A stretch of DNA of 64,000 nt from NCBI GenBank assembly GCA_964583615.1, contig CAZOWM010000010.1:15417-79416 (forward strand), given 5' to 3'. Below the pieces are notes generated by a model. That model had not been told where the DNA came from. It did no database searches and saw only the letters and a list, made by a program, of their open reading frames with translations. The DNA is from CAZOWM01 sp964583615 (lineage in GTDB: Bacteria > Spirochaetota > B62-G9 > DRHN01). Position 1 is the first letter of the stretch; the number at the start of each line of letters is the position of its first letter. Both the position numbers and the translations under genes were made by a program. Shown here in pieces: positions 8,171 through 17,009 of this stretch.

Positions 8171-10000
8171 ATGAAATATAAAGGTGCGTATCTTGGAAAG
8201 ATGTTACGGGTGAATCTCAGCACGAAGCGGACGAGCATTCAGCAGCTCAAAGAGAACGAGGTCGCCAAGCTGCTTGGAGGGCGGGGCCTCGCAGCGAAGT
8301 TATACTACGACGAGATCGGGCCGGAGGTCAAACCCCTTGACCCGGAGAACAAGGTAATCTTCGTCACCGGTCCGCTTACAGGAGTACGGCTTCCTTCGAC
8401 GACGAAATTTCAGCTCGCGACAAAAGGCGCGGAAACCAACATGTACCTGTGCTCCAACTGCGGCGGTGATTTCGGCCCCTATCTCAAGAAAAGCGGGCTG
8501 GACGGAATGATCATCGAAGGAAGGGCGGACGACTGGACCTATTTGATGCTTATTAACGGGGAGGTGACCTTCGGTGATGCGAGACCCATGGAGGGAATGA
8601 CTACGGGCCAGACTCTCAAGGCCCTCAAAGAGGCAATCGGAGACTCACGTGCGGCTGCGCTCTCGATCGGCCCGGCAGCCGAAAAACTCGTGCGCATCTC
8701 CTGCATCTGCGTGGACACGCGGGCGTTCGGACGCGGCGGCGCAGGAGCGGTGCTGGGATCGAAAAAGCTGAAGGGCATTGTCGTGAAAGGTTCGGGCAAG
8801 ATTCCTGTTGCAAATCAGTCAAAGATCGATGAATTCAGGAAGGCGGCGATACAAAATCTCAGGGAAACACGCGCCAATCACACAAAATACGGAACACCTC
8901 AGTACATCGAAGTGATAAATGAGCTCGGCTGCATGCCCACGAGAAACTTTCAGACCACCTATTTCGAAGGCGTAAGCAAAGTCGACGCGCACGTGATGTA
9001 CGACCAGTATCTCGATAGGAACTACGCCTGCTACATGTGCCCTGTTGCGTGTGGAAAGGTGTGCATTGTGAAAGAGGGGCCGTACAAGGGGGCGCAGGCC
9101 CGCACTGAGTATGAAACGATTGCCCTTCTCGGCCCTGATTGCGGAGTAGACGACTTCGGCGCAATCGTGAAGGGAAACGAAGTGTGTGACGAACTCGGAA
9201 TCGACACGATGTCAGGCGGTAATGCTGTTGCGCTTACCATGGAGCTCTATGAAAAAGGGCTTATTACAAAAGAGGACACAGACGGTATCGAAGCCCGCTT
9301 CGGTTCCGGGGACGCGCTGATCGGGATCCTCAGGCTGATCGCCGAGCGGAAGGGTATAGGTGATCTGCTTGCCGAAGGAATGTCAGGTGTGCTTGCGGCG
9401 CATCCCGAATGGAGCCCCTATATCATGCAGGTCAAGGGTCTGCCTTTTGCAGCATATGATCCGCGCGGGTTTTACGGAAACTCCCTCACCTACGGCACAT
9501 CAAGCAGGGGTGCGTGCCACAACGTCGGCGGATGGACGATCCGTGCGGAGCTGACGAGTGGAAAATACGACAGGTACGCTCTCACGGGCAAGGGCCTCCT
9601 GGTAAAGACCATCCAGGACAACAGAGCCTATGTTGACAGTCTCGGGATCTGCACGGTGGTGAGAGGCTCCATGAATTTTTCGGACAGCCCGGAAGGCGGG
9701 GTCATGGAGGCGGTCACAGGGTACGATTTTACTCCTGAGCTTCTGGCTATCGGAGAGCGCATCTACACCCTCGAACGGCTGATCCTCAACAGGGAGGGCA
9801 TCAGAAGAAAAGACGACATGATGCCTGAGAGAATCATGAAAGAGGCTGTCCCTTCCGGGCCGATTAAAGGGCAGCGCCTCACCCCTGAAATGTACAATGA
9901 GATGCTCGACGAGTATTATGAGGTCCGCGGGTGGGACAGTGAAGGGGTCCCCACAGAGGAAACGATTGAAAAACTGGGGCTCAAAGAGATTATTTCCTGA
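8171..10000 (+). CDS. Aldehyde:ferredoxin oxidoreductase (tungsten/molybdenum, AOR family)
   Basis: Oxygen-sensitive enzyme oxidising an aldehyde to its acid with ferredoxin as acceptor, using a bis-pterin tungsten (or Mo) cofactor and one [4Fe-4S] cluster. At 609 residues it matches Pyrococcus furiosus AOR in length. The cluster ligands are all present: Cys287-x2-Cys290-x3-Cys294 (YACYMCPVACG) and Cys494 in DSLGIC, the latter at the same number as in the P. furiosus enzyme. Pterin-binding segments include GGRGLAAKL, STTKFQLATKG and the region around GRGGAGAVLGSKK. GAGGAGGG precedes ATG 8171. It follows KDPG aldolase and PGI and precedes MoaD- and ThiF-like genes. The substrate may be an aldehyde released by the aldolase, but this is inference; sequence alone does not separate AOR from GOR-like activities. 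Confidence 0.95.
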   Translation: MKYKGAYLGKMLRVNLSTKRTSIQQLKENEVAKLLGGRGLAAKLYYDEIGPEVKPLDPENKVIFVTGPLTGVRLPSTTKFQLATKGAETNMYLCSNCGGDFGPYLKKSGLDGMIIEGRADDWTYLMLINGEVTFGDARPMEGMTTGQTLKALKEAIGDSRAAALSIGPAAEKLVRISCICVDTRAFGRGGAGAVLGSKKLKGIVVKGSGKIPVANQSKIDEFRKAAIQNLRETRANHTKYGTPQYIEVINELGCMPTRNFQTTYFEGVSKVDAHVMYDQYLDRNYACYMCPVACGKVCIVKEGPYKGAQARTEYETIALLGPDCGVDDFGAIVKGNEVCDELGIDTMSGGNAVALTMELYEKGLITKEDTDGIEARFGSGDALIGILRLIAERKGIGDLLAEGMSGVLAAHPEWSPYIMQVKGLPFAAYDPRGFYGNSLTYGTSSRGACHNVGGWTIRAELTSGKYDRYALTGKGLLVKTIQDNRAYVDSLGICTVVRGSMNFSDSPEGGVMEAVTGYDFTPELLAIGERIYTLERLILNREGIRRKDDMMPERIMKEAVPSGPIKGQRLTPEMYNEMLDEYYEVRGWDSEGVPTEETIEKLGLKEIIS

Positions 10001-10056
10001 GCCGCACCGCTCGATTCGGGCAACCGGACCGAACTTCGAAGAGGATGAGATATTGT

Positions 10057-10350
10057 ATGGGCACGATGCGTGTAGATGAAGCACGGTCTGAGGTTTGCGT
10101 CACACTGAAGTATCTTGCATCAATCAGAGACCGGACCGGGTGCAGGGAGGAGAGCGCATATTTTCCTCAGGGGAGTACCCTCATGGATGTCCTGGTCCTG
10201 CTCGGAGAAAAGTACGGGATTTCTCTGCCCGACCCTCAAATACTCCTCATTGTAGACGGGAGAGGATGGAAACAGCTCCCCATAAAGTTCTCCACGCCGT
10301 TGCAGTCCGGAAACACGATCTGCCTTCTTCCACCCATCGCAGGGGGGTGA
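10057..10350 (+). CDS. MoaD/ThiS-family small sulfur carrier protein
   Basis: Ubiquitin-fold protein of about 97 residues ending in the required Gly-Gly (PPIAGG). This tail is adenylated by an E1-like enzyme and converted to thiocarboxylate, then donates sulfur to molybdopterin precursor or thiazole. The beta-grasp pattern TLKYLASIRDRTG...GSTLMDVLVLLGEKYG resembles MoaD more than ThiS. ATG 10057 is chosen because GAGGAT lies about 10 bp upstream; ATGs at 10045 and 10066 are possible. Its place directly after the AOR and before a ThiF/MoeB-like gene indicates dedicated sulfur transfer for the AOR pterin cofactor. Confidence 0.88.
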   Translation: MGTMRVDEARSEVCVTLKYLASIRDRTGCREESAYFPQGSTLMDVLVLLGEKYGISLPDPQILLIVDGRGWKQLPIKFSTPLQSGNTICLLPPIAGG

Positions 10351-10410
10351 AGCAGAAAGGACACATACGCCTGATAGAGTGCACCGTGACGCTTGTATGA
10401 GGGGGCCCAT

Positions 10411-11178
10411 ATGGAAGAAAAAATACCGTTTCTAACGCAGGCCGAGAAAGAACGTTACAACCGGCAGATGATCCTTCCGGGGTGGGGAGAAGAGGGACAG
10501 CGAAAGCTCAGAACAACAGAAGTCTTCATTGCGGGTGCCGGAGGGCTGGGCAGCGCTGCCGCTCTGTACCTTGCTGCTGCTGGTATCGGGAGCATCAGAA
10601 TCTGCGATTCGGGAAAAGTCGAACATTCCAATCTGAACCGCCAAATTCTTTATACCGGCGATGCTGTGGGAGAAAAAAAGGCGGATTTCGCGGTTCGTGC
10701 GGTTTCGCAGCTGAATCCTCACGTGCAGATCGAGCCTCTTTTTGGAAGCATCGAACCGGGCACTATTTCGTCTCTTGTCGGTGAAGCGAAAATCATCATC
10801 GACTGCCTCGATAATTTTCCCGCCCGCTGTATTCTCAACGAATATGCGGTCGGTATGCGGCTCCCGTTGATTCACGCGGGAGTGTACGGTTTTTCCGGAC
10901 AGGCTACCTTCATACACTCACCTGAAACCCCCTGCTTGAAATGCATATTCCCGGAGACACCGCAGCCTGCGGCCTTGCCCGTGGTTGGCACTGCCGCCGG
11001 AATACTCGGGTGTGTCGAGGCGCAGGAAGCGTTGAAGTACCTTATCGGCAAAGGAAGGCTTCTCAAGAACAGGCTCCTCATCTGGGATGGCGACGGGTCG
11101 AGCTTTGAGGAGATTCACGTGGAGAAAAACCCTGAATGTGAGGTGTGCGGCACACCGGAGGCAAAAGGCTCAGAGTGA
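10411..11178 (+). CDS. ThiF/MoeB/HesA-family E1-like adenylyltransferase
   Basis: ATP-dependent activator of a MoaD/ThiS-type carrier, 255 residues. It begins with the usual YNRQMILPGWGEEGQRKL. It contains the nucleotide loop AGAGGLGS (about 41-48), the SNLNRQ arginine motif and the acidic DCLDNFPAR segment. Two zinc CxxC pairs are present at Cys175/Cys178 and Cys243/Cys246. There is no C-terminal rhodanese domain. ATG 10411 is preceded by GAGGGGG; the TTG further upstream is less likely. It would charge the adjacent MoaD-like protein, completing an AOR-cofactor sulfur-transfer module. Last gene of the plus-strand catabolic operon. Confidence 0.92.
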   Translation: MEEKIPFLTQAEKERYNRQMILPGWGEEGQRKLRTTEVFIAGAGGLGSAAALYLAAAGIGSIRICDSGKVEHSNLNRQILYTGDAVGEKKADFAVRAVSQLNPHVQIEPLFGSIEPGTISSLVGEAKIIIDCLDNFPARCILNEYAVGMRLPLIHAGVYGFSGQATFIHSPETPCLKCIFPETPQPAALPVVGTAAGILGCVEAQEALKYLIGKGRLLKNRLLIWDGDGSSFEEIHVEKNPECEVCGTPEAKGSE

Positions 11179-11235
11179 TAAATACCGGGCTGGTGCCGGC
11201 CGCGTTTTCACACTGCGCGGTTGCTTCTCATGCGC

Positions 11236-11583
11236 TCACTTCTCTTCCGGAGGAAGAATGTCGTCTACCGTGAAGGGTTTACCATCTTTTCCCGCAGAAA
11301 AAAGCACGTAGTGGCCGCTGAGTTTCTCGTAATAGTAGGGTCTTCCCCATGCATCTTTCAGGATGCCGGTGTCCTGTATGTTTTTATTTTTGAAAAGTTC
11401 TTCGAGGGTATCCGGGTATTCGCCGAACTCCCGTTTGTAGAGTTCGAGTGCAAGGGACATGGTTTTCAACCCGTCATGTGTGATGAGGGAATTGACGGAA
11501 TCCGTCGGTGTTTTCCTTGATTCACAGCAAAGCGTACCGCAGCTGAGAATGAAACACAAAAATATGAGAGAGAATATATTCAT
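11236..11583 (-). CDS. Lipoprotein with type II secretion pseudopilin (GspG)-like C-terminal domain
   Basis: A 115-residue secreted protein with a short hydrophobic signal ending in a spirochaete-style lipobox (FILSC), so probably lipid-anchored. The mature part resembles the globular core of GspG major pseudopilins: a helix with LALELYKREFGEYPDTLEE, then DAWGRPYYYEK and an end loop SAGKDGKPFTVDDI with the Gly/Asp pattern of the calcium site. The GspG N-terminal methylated pilin helix is absent, replaced by the lipoprotein signal. Its start overlaps the stop of the LpxB-related gene by 4 bp, so both are one operon. Function unknown; related lipoprotein forms are not assembled into pili as far as I can infer. 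Confidence 0.72.
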   Translation of the reverse strand: MNIFSLIFLCFILSCGTLCCESRKTPTDSVNSLITHDGLKTMSLALELYKREFGEYPDTLEELFKNKNIQDTGILKDAWGRPYYYEKLSGHYVLFSAGKDGKPFTVDDILPPEEK

Positions 11584-12800
11584 AAAACCCTCTCCGCGAT
11601 TCGTCGGGTATTTTGTTCCACGTAGCGCCTGATCTCTTCTGCCATGAGCTTTATGCTCCCCCTTCCCGCCATTCTTATTTTACCATTTTCCTCGATTTTT
11701 TTTAACAGGAAACCGTCTTTGAGAGTATCAAGTATGCTCCACGCGATACGCTCTGGGTCCGGCGGTCCGATCTGAAGCGAAAGGCCGAGAAGGCGTTTTT
11801 GCGCGACCAGGAATTTTTCCGTCATCTGGGGGCCTTTTCCCCAGAATGCGAAGACGGGCTTTCCCAGTCCGGCCGCCTGCTCGTTGCCTGTCCCGGACAG
11901 TCCGATAACGGCCCTCGATTCATTGATGATGTCCCCGAACGAGGTCTGGGAAATCACAATTTCCGCCGTGCTCCGGGGCAGCTCGTACTGAAGCGCGTCC
12001 CGGATGAGTATTTCTTCTGTTTTCGGGACCTGTCGAAGGTGGAAACCATGCACCACTTTTTCCCGGTCAAGATTTGGAGACAGCGCGACAGCGAACAGCA
12101 ACAGCAGGTCTTTTTCAGCAAGTTTTCGCACAATATGGAACGCGACCTGAAGGTTGCCGTACGCTTCCTTTTTGCTTCCCGGAAGTATTCCCACTAGTGT
12201 CCTCTTAACTGGAAACCGCGGGCCCTCGGAAAGCGAGAAGCAGTCCATCATCGGGTTTCCCGTGCATTTCACGTTTTCGAGCCCTTTTGAGGCGAGGTAG
12301 CGTGCGGTTTTTTGGTCCCTCACAAAAACGAGCCCTGCAAATCTTTTCAGCCACTGCCTCTCAACCGTGCTGTAATGCTGTTTGAACGCCTTTTTGGATC
12401 CGTACCATTCTGATTGCTGAACACCGACAAAGATGCGGTTCGCTTTTGGCTTTTTTGTGTATATACCGTTGAGGAGGAGGAGGTAGGGATCTCCTGTAAG
12501 AACGAGGTAATCGGAGTGTGAGGAGGCCTTTCTCAAAGACATTCCGAGTTTGAGAGTTTTATGAAAAAACCCGTTCAGGATATCGTTGAACAGGTCCCTG
12601 AAGCTTCGGACAAACCCTTCGCTTGGAAAATTAGGCCCCCTGCCTGCGAGCTCAATTCCTGAATCTGTGTAGAATTTTCCTCCCCCAACTGTAGGAAACC
12701 CATTCACCGTGCAGCCGGGAAAGTATTGGGGGAATACACGCGCGATGTGCGCGGATACATTGTCTTCTCCGTACCCGTTCGAAATAAAGAGAAATTTCAT
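11580..12800 (-). CDS. Lipid-A-disaccharide synthase-related glycosyltransferase
   Basis: A 406-residue GT-B fold protein of the LpxB-related family seen mainly in cyanobacteria and a few other phyla. It starts FLFISNGYGEDNVSAHIA, matching the GxGEDxxA opening of that group rather than true LpxB. Later it has LTGDPYLL, CTGNPMMD, VGILPGSKKEA and the donor-side IGLSGTGNEQAAGLGKPVF. These fit a UDP-sugar transferase, possibly making a glycolipid. True LpxB and other lipid A genes are absent from the window. It is cotranscribed with the pseudopilin-like lipoprotein gene (ATGA-type overlap). The acceptor is unknown. Confidence 0.8.
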   Translation of the reverse strand: MKFLFISNGYGEDNVSAHIARVFPQYFPGCTVNGFPTVGGGKFYTDSGIELAGRGPNFPSEGFVRSFRDLFNDILNGFFHKTLKLGMSLRKASSHSDYLVLTGDPYLLLLNGIYTKKPKANRIFVGVQQSEWYGSKKAFKQHYSTVERQWLKRFAGLVFVRDQKTARYLASKGLENVKCTGNPMMDCFSLSEGPRFPVKRTLVGILPGSKKEAYGNLQVAFHIVRKLAEKDLLLLFAVALSPNLDREKVVHGFHLRQVPKTEEILIRDALQYELPRSTAEIVISQTSFGDIINESRAVIGLSGTGNEQAAGLGKPVFAFWGKGPQMTEKFLVAQKRLLGLSLQIGPPDPERIAWSILDTLKDGFLLKKIEENGKIRMAGRGSIKLMAEEIRRYVEQNTRRIAERVL

Positions 12801-12817
12801 TTTTTCAGCCGCTTTTT

Positions 12818-13588
12818 CTATTCGCCTGAACGAACGGGGTTTCTCAACACGCCGATTCCCTCAACCTCGATCTCGACGGTATCTCCATCCTTCATTGGAC
12901 CGACTCCGGACGGTGTTCCGGTGGAGATGATGTCACCAGGATTGAGCTTCATGATGAAGGAGACAAAGGAAAACAGAAAAAACATGGGAAAAATGAAATT
13001 ACATGTGTTGGAAAACTGTTTTTCACCCCCGTTCAGCCTCGATCGTACATTCACATTGTTGGGGTCGAGTTCTGTTTCTATGACGGGACCGATCGGACAG
13101 AACGTGTTGAATGACTTTGACCGCGTCCACTGACCGTCTGTTCGCTGCAGGTCGCGCGCCGTGACATCGTTCAGACAGGTATATCCGAGAATGTAGTCTT
13201 CTGCGTCATCCTGAGGTATTTTATACGCCTCTTTTTTCACCACTGCGGCCAGTTCAGCCTCATAGTCAACTCTTTTCGATGATGATGGCAGCACAATAGC
13301 GTCTCCGGGGCCGATCACCGCGGTGGCCGGCTTTATAAAGAGCACAGGCTCTTCGGGTATGTGATGGTCGAACTCCTGTGCGTGGTCACGATAGTTGATT
13401 CCGACGGCAATGATCTTTGTAGGTGTTACCGGTGCAAGGACCTTGAGCTTTTCAAGGCGGACCGATTCTTCTTCCTGCGTACGGAAAACTGAGAATATAT
13501 CGCCTTTTATCATATGCACACGTCCGTTTTTCAAAACTCCATAGCGGTTATCATTTTCCTGTTCCTGTGAATACCGTATAATTTTCAT
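12818..13588 (-). CDS. Fumarylacetoacetate hydrolase (FAH) family protein
   Basis: Cytosolic, metal-dependent hydrolase, isomerase or decarboxylase of the FAH superfamily (acylpyruvase, 2-hydroxyhepta-2,4-dienedioate isomerase and similar). Characteristic blocks are present in order: GINYRDHAQE, a Glu-x-Glu metal site in DYEAELAAVV, GYTCLNDVTARDLQ, WTRSKSFNTFCPIGP, and GDIISTGTPSGVG near the C terminus. The length of 256 residues is typical for the single-domain bacterial form. It is divergent from the sugar-binding protein gene, with its own promoter upstream. The substrate is probably a beta-diketo or 2-keto acid; it cannot be refined from sequence. Confidence 0.92.
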   Translation of the reverse strand: MKIIRYSQEQENDNRYGVLKNGRVHMIKGDIFSVFRTQEEESVRLEKLKVLAPVTPTKIIAVGINYRDHAQEFDHHIPEEPVLFIKPATAVIGPGDAIVLPSSSKRVDYEAELAAVVKKEAYKIPQDDAEDYILGYTCLNDVTARDLQRTDGQWTRSKSFNTFCPIGPVIETELDPNNVNVRSRLNGGEKQFSNTCNFIFPMFFLFSFVSFIMKLNPGDIISTGTPSGVGPMKDGDTVEIEVEGIGVLRNPVRSGE

Positions 13589-13643
13589 CTGGCCGCTCCG
13601 AAAAGTGCGTAAAAACGATGTTTTTTCACCTGGTTGGTAATAT

Positions 13644-13671
13644 ATTATAGTGGTAAATTTTTGATATACAA
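13644..13671 (-). promoter_or_regulatory. Predicted promoter for the FAH-family gene
   Basis: On the minus strand, TATAAT (plus positions 13644-13649) follows TTGTAT (13666-13671) with a 16-bp AT-rich spacer. This places a transcription start about 50 nt before the FAH start codon. The same AT-rich gap must also carry the promoter of the divergent binding-protein gene, which I could not define. Confidence 0.45.
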
Positions 13672-13704
13672 CATTATTTTATCTTTATGCGCAAGGGTTT
13701 TTCG

Positions 13705-14940
13705 ATGAAAAAGGTCATACTTGTATTTTTATTTGTTCTTGCTGCGTCAAATATGTATGCGAAGAAGATAGAAATAAGTTTCTGGCACAGCCTCGGGTTT
13801 CACGTGAAGGAACTCATCGAACAAATGGCTGAAGAGTACAACACGGATCATCCGAAAGTCAAGGTCAACCCTGTATTCCAGGGACTCTACGAAGAAATGC
13901 AGGTAAAGATGCTCGCGGCAGCGGTCACCCGGCAGCTTCCTGATGTTGCGCAGGTCCAGATAGAGTACCTCGATCCATATGTGGAAAACGGAATACTTGA
14001 CCCCATCGACGACGAAATCCCTTCTGACCTCCGTGAGGACATTCTCGACAAATTTTGGGGCGTCGTTTCCCGGGATGGGCATATTTACGCGGTTCCATTC
14101 TGTATAAGCACGACGGTGTTTTTTTACAATGCGGATATTTACAAGGAAGCGGGATTGGATCCTGAGAACCCCCCGCGTACGTGGGAAGAGATGATTCGGA
14201 TGGGAAAAAAGCTTACACGAGATACGGACGGAGACGGGAAGTATGATAAATATGCGATGATGTTCTGGGCCGACGGGTTTTACGGCATCATGCCCATTTT
14301 CTGGGCAAACGGCGGTGAGTTCTTTTCACCGGACGGAAAGGTAGTTCTCACCTCAGATGAAATGGTTCGTACAATCAGAATGCTGATGGATTTGATCTTC
14401 AAGTACAGGATCATGCCGCGGAACTGGACTGACTGGGAGGGAGGACAGGCATTTCTCACCGGTGACCTCGCAATGGGTTCGTTCACGGGCGCGGCAATTA
14501 GCTATGGAGAGCAGAATCTTCCGTGGACATTGAAGATAGCTCCCCTGCCTGCAATAAACGGAAAACGCTACACAGTGCTCGGTGGATCGGCACTGACGAA
14601 CTTTAGCTCGAACAAGAAGAAAAGCAGGGCAGTCAACGATTTCATCTTCTGGTGTGTGAGCAAGGAGAACACGATACGGCTGCACGAGAAGATAGGGTAC
14701 ATACCGGTTCGAAAATCCGCCCTCGACTCTCTCGAGCTGAAAGCCTTTCTCAGGGAGAATCCGAATTTCGCCGTTTCGATCGAGGGGGTCGAGTACGCAC
14801 GGCCCCTTCCTGCGCACGTCGAATACTACAAGATGAACAAACTGATACGCGACATGCTGCAGCGGCTCATACTGAATGAAGCGGACATAGAAGAGGAGCT
14901 CGCAAAGACGGAAAGACAGATAAACGACCTCATCGAATAA
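13705..14940 (+). CDS. ABC transporter sugar-binding protein, family 1 (orphan)
   Basis: Periplasmic or lipid-free secreted solute-binding protein resembling UgpB/MalE-type family 1 receptors for oligosaccharides or glycerol-3-phosphate. A signal peptide covers about residues 1-22, ending near NMYAKK. The mature protein starts ISFWHSLG, the standard first strand, and contains LPDVAQVQIEYLDPYVENGIL, AVPFCISTTVFFYNADIY and the C-terminal GGSALTNF segment. ATG 13705 is chosen over 13687 because it opens the signal peptide directly. No permease or ATPase of the matching (CUT1) type is adjacent. It must work with a transporter encoded elsewhere, or be a relict of one. Confidence 0.88.
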   Translation: MKKVILVFLFVLAASNMYAKKIEISFWHSLGFHVKELIEQMAEEYNTDHPKVKVNPVFQGLYEEMQVKMLAAAVTRQLPDVAQVQIEYLDPYVENGILDPIDDEIPSDLREDILDKFWGVVSRDGHIYAVPFCISTTVFFYNADIYKEAGLDPENPPRTWEEMIRMGKKLTRDTDGDGKYDKYAMMFWADGFYGIMPIFWANGGEFFSPDGKVVLTSDEMVRTIRMLMDLIFKYRIMPRNWTDWEGGQAFLTGDLAMGSFTGAAISYGEQNLPWTLKIAPLPAINGKRYTVLGGSALTNFSSNKKKSRAVNDFIFWCVSKENTIRLHEKIGYIPVRKSALDSLELKAFLRENPNFAVSIEGVEYARPLPAHVEYYKMNKLIRDMLQRLILNEADIEEELAKTERQINDLIE

Positions 14941-15281
14941 ATTGGAATGCATTTTTATTTTCGCTCAGGAGAGTATCACTTCACTCCGGAATTCCTGAAA
15001 ACATCATACTTTCAACATACGAGGGTTTCTGAAATAATCCCCTATGCAGTGCTCTGCACCATAAAACGAAGCGGTTATCCACATCAACGTGTACAGGCGG
15101 CTGCTTTTTCAGCAGTTGAGTGGTGTAACCGATTCCACGAAGGATGTATTCAACGGGGGGCGAAACCTTTTATCCGAAAGAAATGCAGCACAGGATTATG
15201 TTGGAATTTGCGTGTCACTAGTATTAGGTTAGAAAAAACACACGGTGAAAAACCGGGACGCTGTGATCAGGGAAGGGTAAC
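14941..15281. other. Intergenic gap, no feature identified
   Basis: About 340 bp between the binding-protein gene and the ABC exporter. An uninterrupted frame of 112 codons crosses it from 14947, but its composition is not protein-like (Cys-, Arg- and His-rich, no recognisable fold), it has no ribosome-binding site, and it runs into the next gene's start. I found no terminator hairpin and no RNA gene. The exporter's promoter is presumably here. Confidence 0.5.
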
Positions 15282-17009
15282 ATGACACTGTTTGATACCA
15301 GGATGAAATATGTCCTTTCGTTCGTAAAAAAATTTATCTGGGCTATGGCCGGTGTCATTGTGCTTCAGTTCGTCCAAAACTACGCCTTTACCATGCTCCC
15401 AAGGGTGAGCACCAACTTCATTTTCGAGCTTTTCACACCGGAAAATTTTCACGAGATATACAAGTATTTTTTTGTCGCTTTGGGGATCATCATTGTCAGA
15501 GGGGTGCTCGGGTACATCACCACTTACTCTCTGGCTGTATACTCTGAAAATGCGGTCAACAAACTGAGGGTAAATTTTTTCACGCACCTCATCAATCTCC
15601 CTCTCCACTACTTCAAAAAGAACAAAACGGGGAATTTCATCACCATTATGATCGATGATATGAGCAAAATCCGAGCGGACCTGTATGAAGGCATTGTGAG
15701 GATCATATCCCAGTCCATATATGCGATTATTGTTTTAACGAAGCTCTTACTTTTGAATTACAAATTGACTTTCATCAGTTTTGTGGCATTTCCTGCAGTG
15801 TACGTTCTGATCAGGGTTCTCGGTAAGAAAATGCGCCGAACGAGTAAAAAACTTCAGCAGAACGTGTCGAATCTCTCCTCAAACCTTCACGAAACGATCA
15901 CCGGCGTGGATGTGGTGAAGGCGTTTGCAAAGGAAGATTACGAAAAAGAGAAATTTTCCCGTACCTCGGAGGATTACAGAAAGACTTCTCTTAAACTCAA
16001 GGTGCTCAACAGCGCGTTCAAGCCGCTCAACCACTTCATCTTCTATTTTTTCGGTTTCATCCTGATCGGCATTGCGGGGCTTTTCATCGTACGGGGCGAG
16101 TGGACGGTCAAGGGTCTGAGCGAGTATCTCATGCTTCTCGCTATCCTTTTCACGCCACTGGACAACATCCCGAAGACAATCGCGAATTTCAAGATTGTGA
16201 GCGCATCGGTCGACAGGGTGTACAATGTCGTGAAAACCGTTAGCACGATTACCGACCCGCCACATCCGGTTGAAAAAGACATTGAAGGGAAAATACAGTT
16301 TCAAAACGTGTATTTTGCATACGACAGCGAGACGGTATTGAACGGCATCAACTTCACTGTAGAAAAGGGTGACATCCTCGCGCTTGTCGGTTCCTCGGGA
16401 GCGGGAAAAACTTCGATAGTGAATCTAATCCTGCGTTTTTACGATCCTGTCAGCGGTGCGGTTGCGGTCGATGATATAGACGTGAAAAAATACAGCATCA
16501 AGTCCCTCCGCTCACAGATCGGGATCGTCTCCCAGAACATCGTACTTTTCAATGACACTATATTCGAGAACATATGCTACTCGAATCAGGATGCATCAAA
16601 AGAAGAGGTTATCGAGGCGTCAAAAAAGGCCCATGCCTATGAGTTCATCTCCAGGCTCCCAGAGCAATTCGACACCATAGTCGGGGAGAGGGGAACTAGG
16701 CTTTCAGGCGGTGAGAAACAGAGGATCGCGATTGCGCGTGCCGTGCTGACAAACCCCCAGATATTGATACTCGATGAGGCGACATCCTCCCTTGACTCGG
16801 AGTCGGAGCACTACATTCAGATGGCGCTCAACGAGCTCATGGAAGGAAAAACTTCCGTGGTCATCGCCCACAGATTGTCAACGATCACCCACGCAAACCG
16901 CATTCTTGTCATCGAAGACGGGCAGATCAATGCCCAGGGCACGCACGAGCAGCTTCTCGAAAAAAATGCGATTTACAAGCGGCTGTATACGCTTCAGTAT
17001 TTCAGATAA
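15282..17009 (+). CDS. ABC exporter, fused membrane and ATPase domains (MsbA/LmrA-like)
   Basis: A 575-residue half-transporter expected to act as a homodimer in the inner membrane. The first about 320 residues form the six-helix type I exporter domain. The ATPase domain has Walker A GSSGAGKT (about 371-378), the ABC signature LSGGEKQRIAIARA, Walker B ILILDEATSSLDSES and the switch His in VIAHRLST. A GGAAGGG site precedes ATG 15282. No partner or substrate gene is next to it. Relatives export lipids, peptides or drugs; the substrate is not predictable. Confidence 0.93.
   Translation: MTLFDTRMKYVLSFVKKFIWAMAGVIVLQFVQNYAFTMLPRVSTNFIFELFTPENFHEIYKYFFVALGIIIVRGVLGYITTYSLAVYSENAVNKLRVNFFTHLINLPLHYFKKNKTGNFITIMIDDMSKIRADLYEGIVRIISQSIYAIIVLTKLLLLNYKLTFISFVAFPAVYVLIRVLGKKMRRTSKKLQQNVSNLSSNLHETITGVDVVKAFAKEDYEKEKFSRTSEDYRKTSLKLKVLNSAFKPLNHFIFYFFGFILIGIAGLFIVRGEWTVKGLSEYLMLLAILFTPLDNIPKTIANFKIVSASVDRVYNVVKTVSTITDPPHPVEKDIEGKIQFQNVYFAYDSETVLNGINFTVEKGDILALVGSSGAGKTSIVNLILRFYDPVSGAVAVDDIDVKKYSIKSLRSQIGIVSQNIVLFNDTIFENICYSNQDASKEEVIEASKKAHAYEFISRLPEQFDTIVGERGTRLSGGEKQRIAIARAVLTNPQILILDEATSSLDSESEHYIQMALNELMEGKTSVVIAHRLSTITHANRILVIEDGQINAQGTHEQLLEKNAIYKRLYTLQYFR

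Noticed and set aside
11200..11227. Possible terminator hairpin CCGCG/CGCGG between the ThiF gene and the convergent lipoprotein gene
   Set aside because: Short 5-bp stem, 11-base loop and poor T-run; not convincing.
14947..15285. Open frame of 112 codons between the sugar-binding protein and the ABC exporter
   Set aside because: No ribosome-binding site, composition rich in Cys, His and Arg without a pattern, and it overlaps the exporter start; treated as intergenic.
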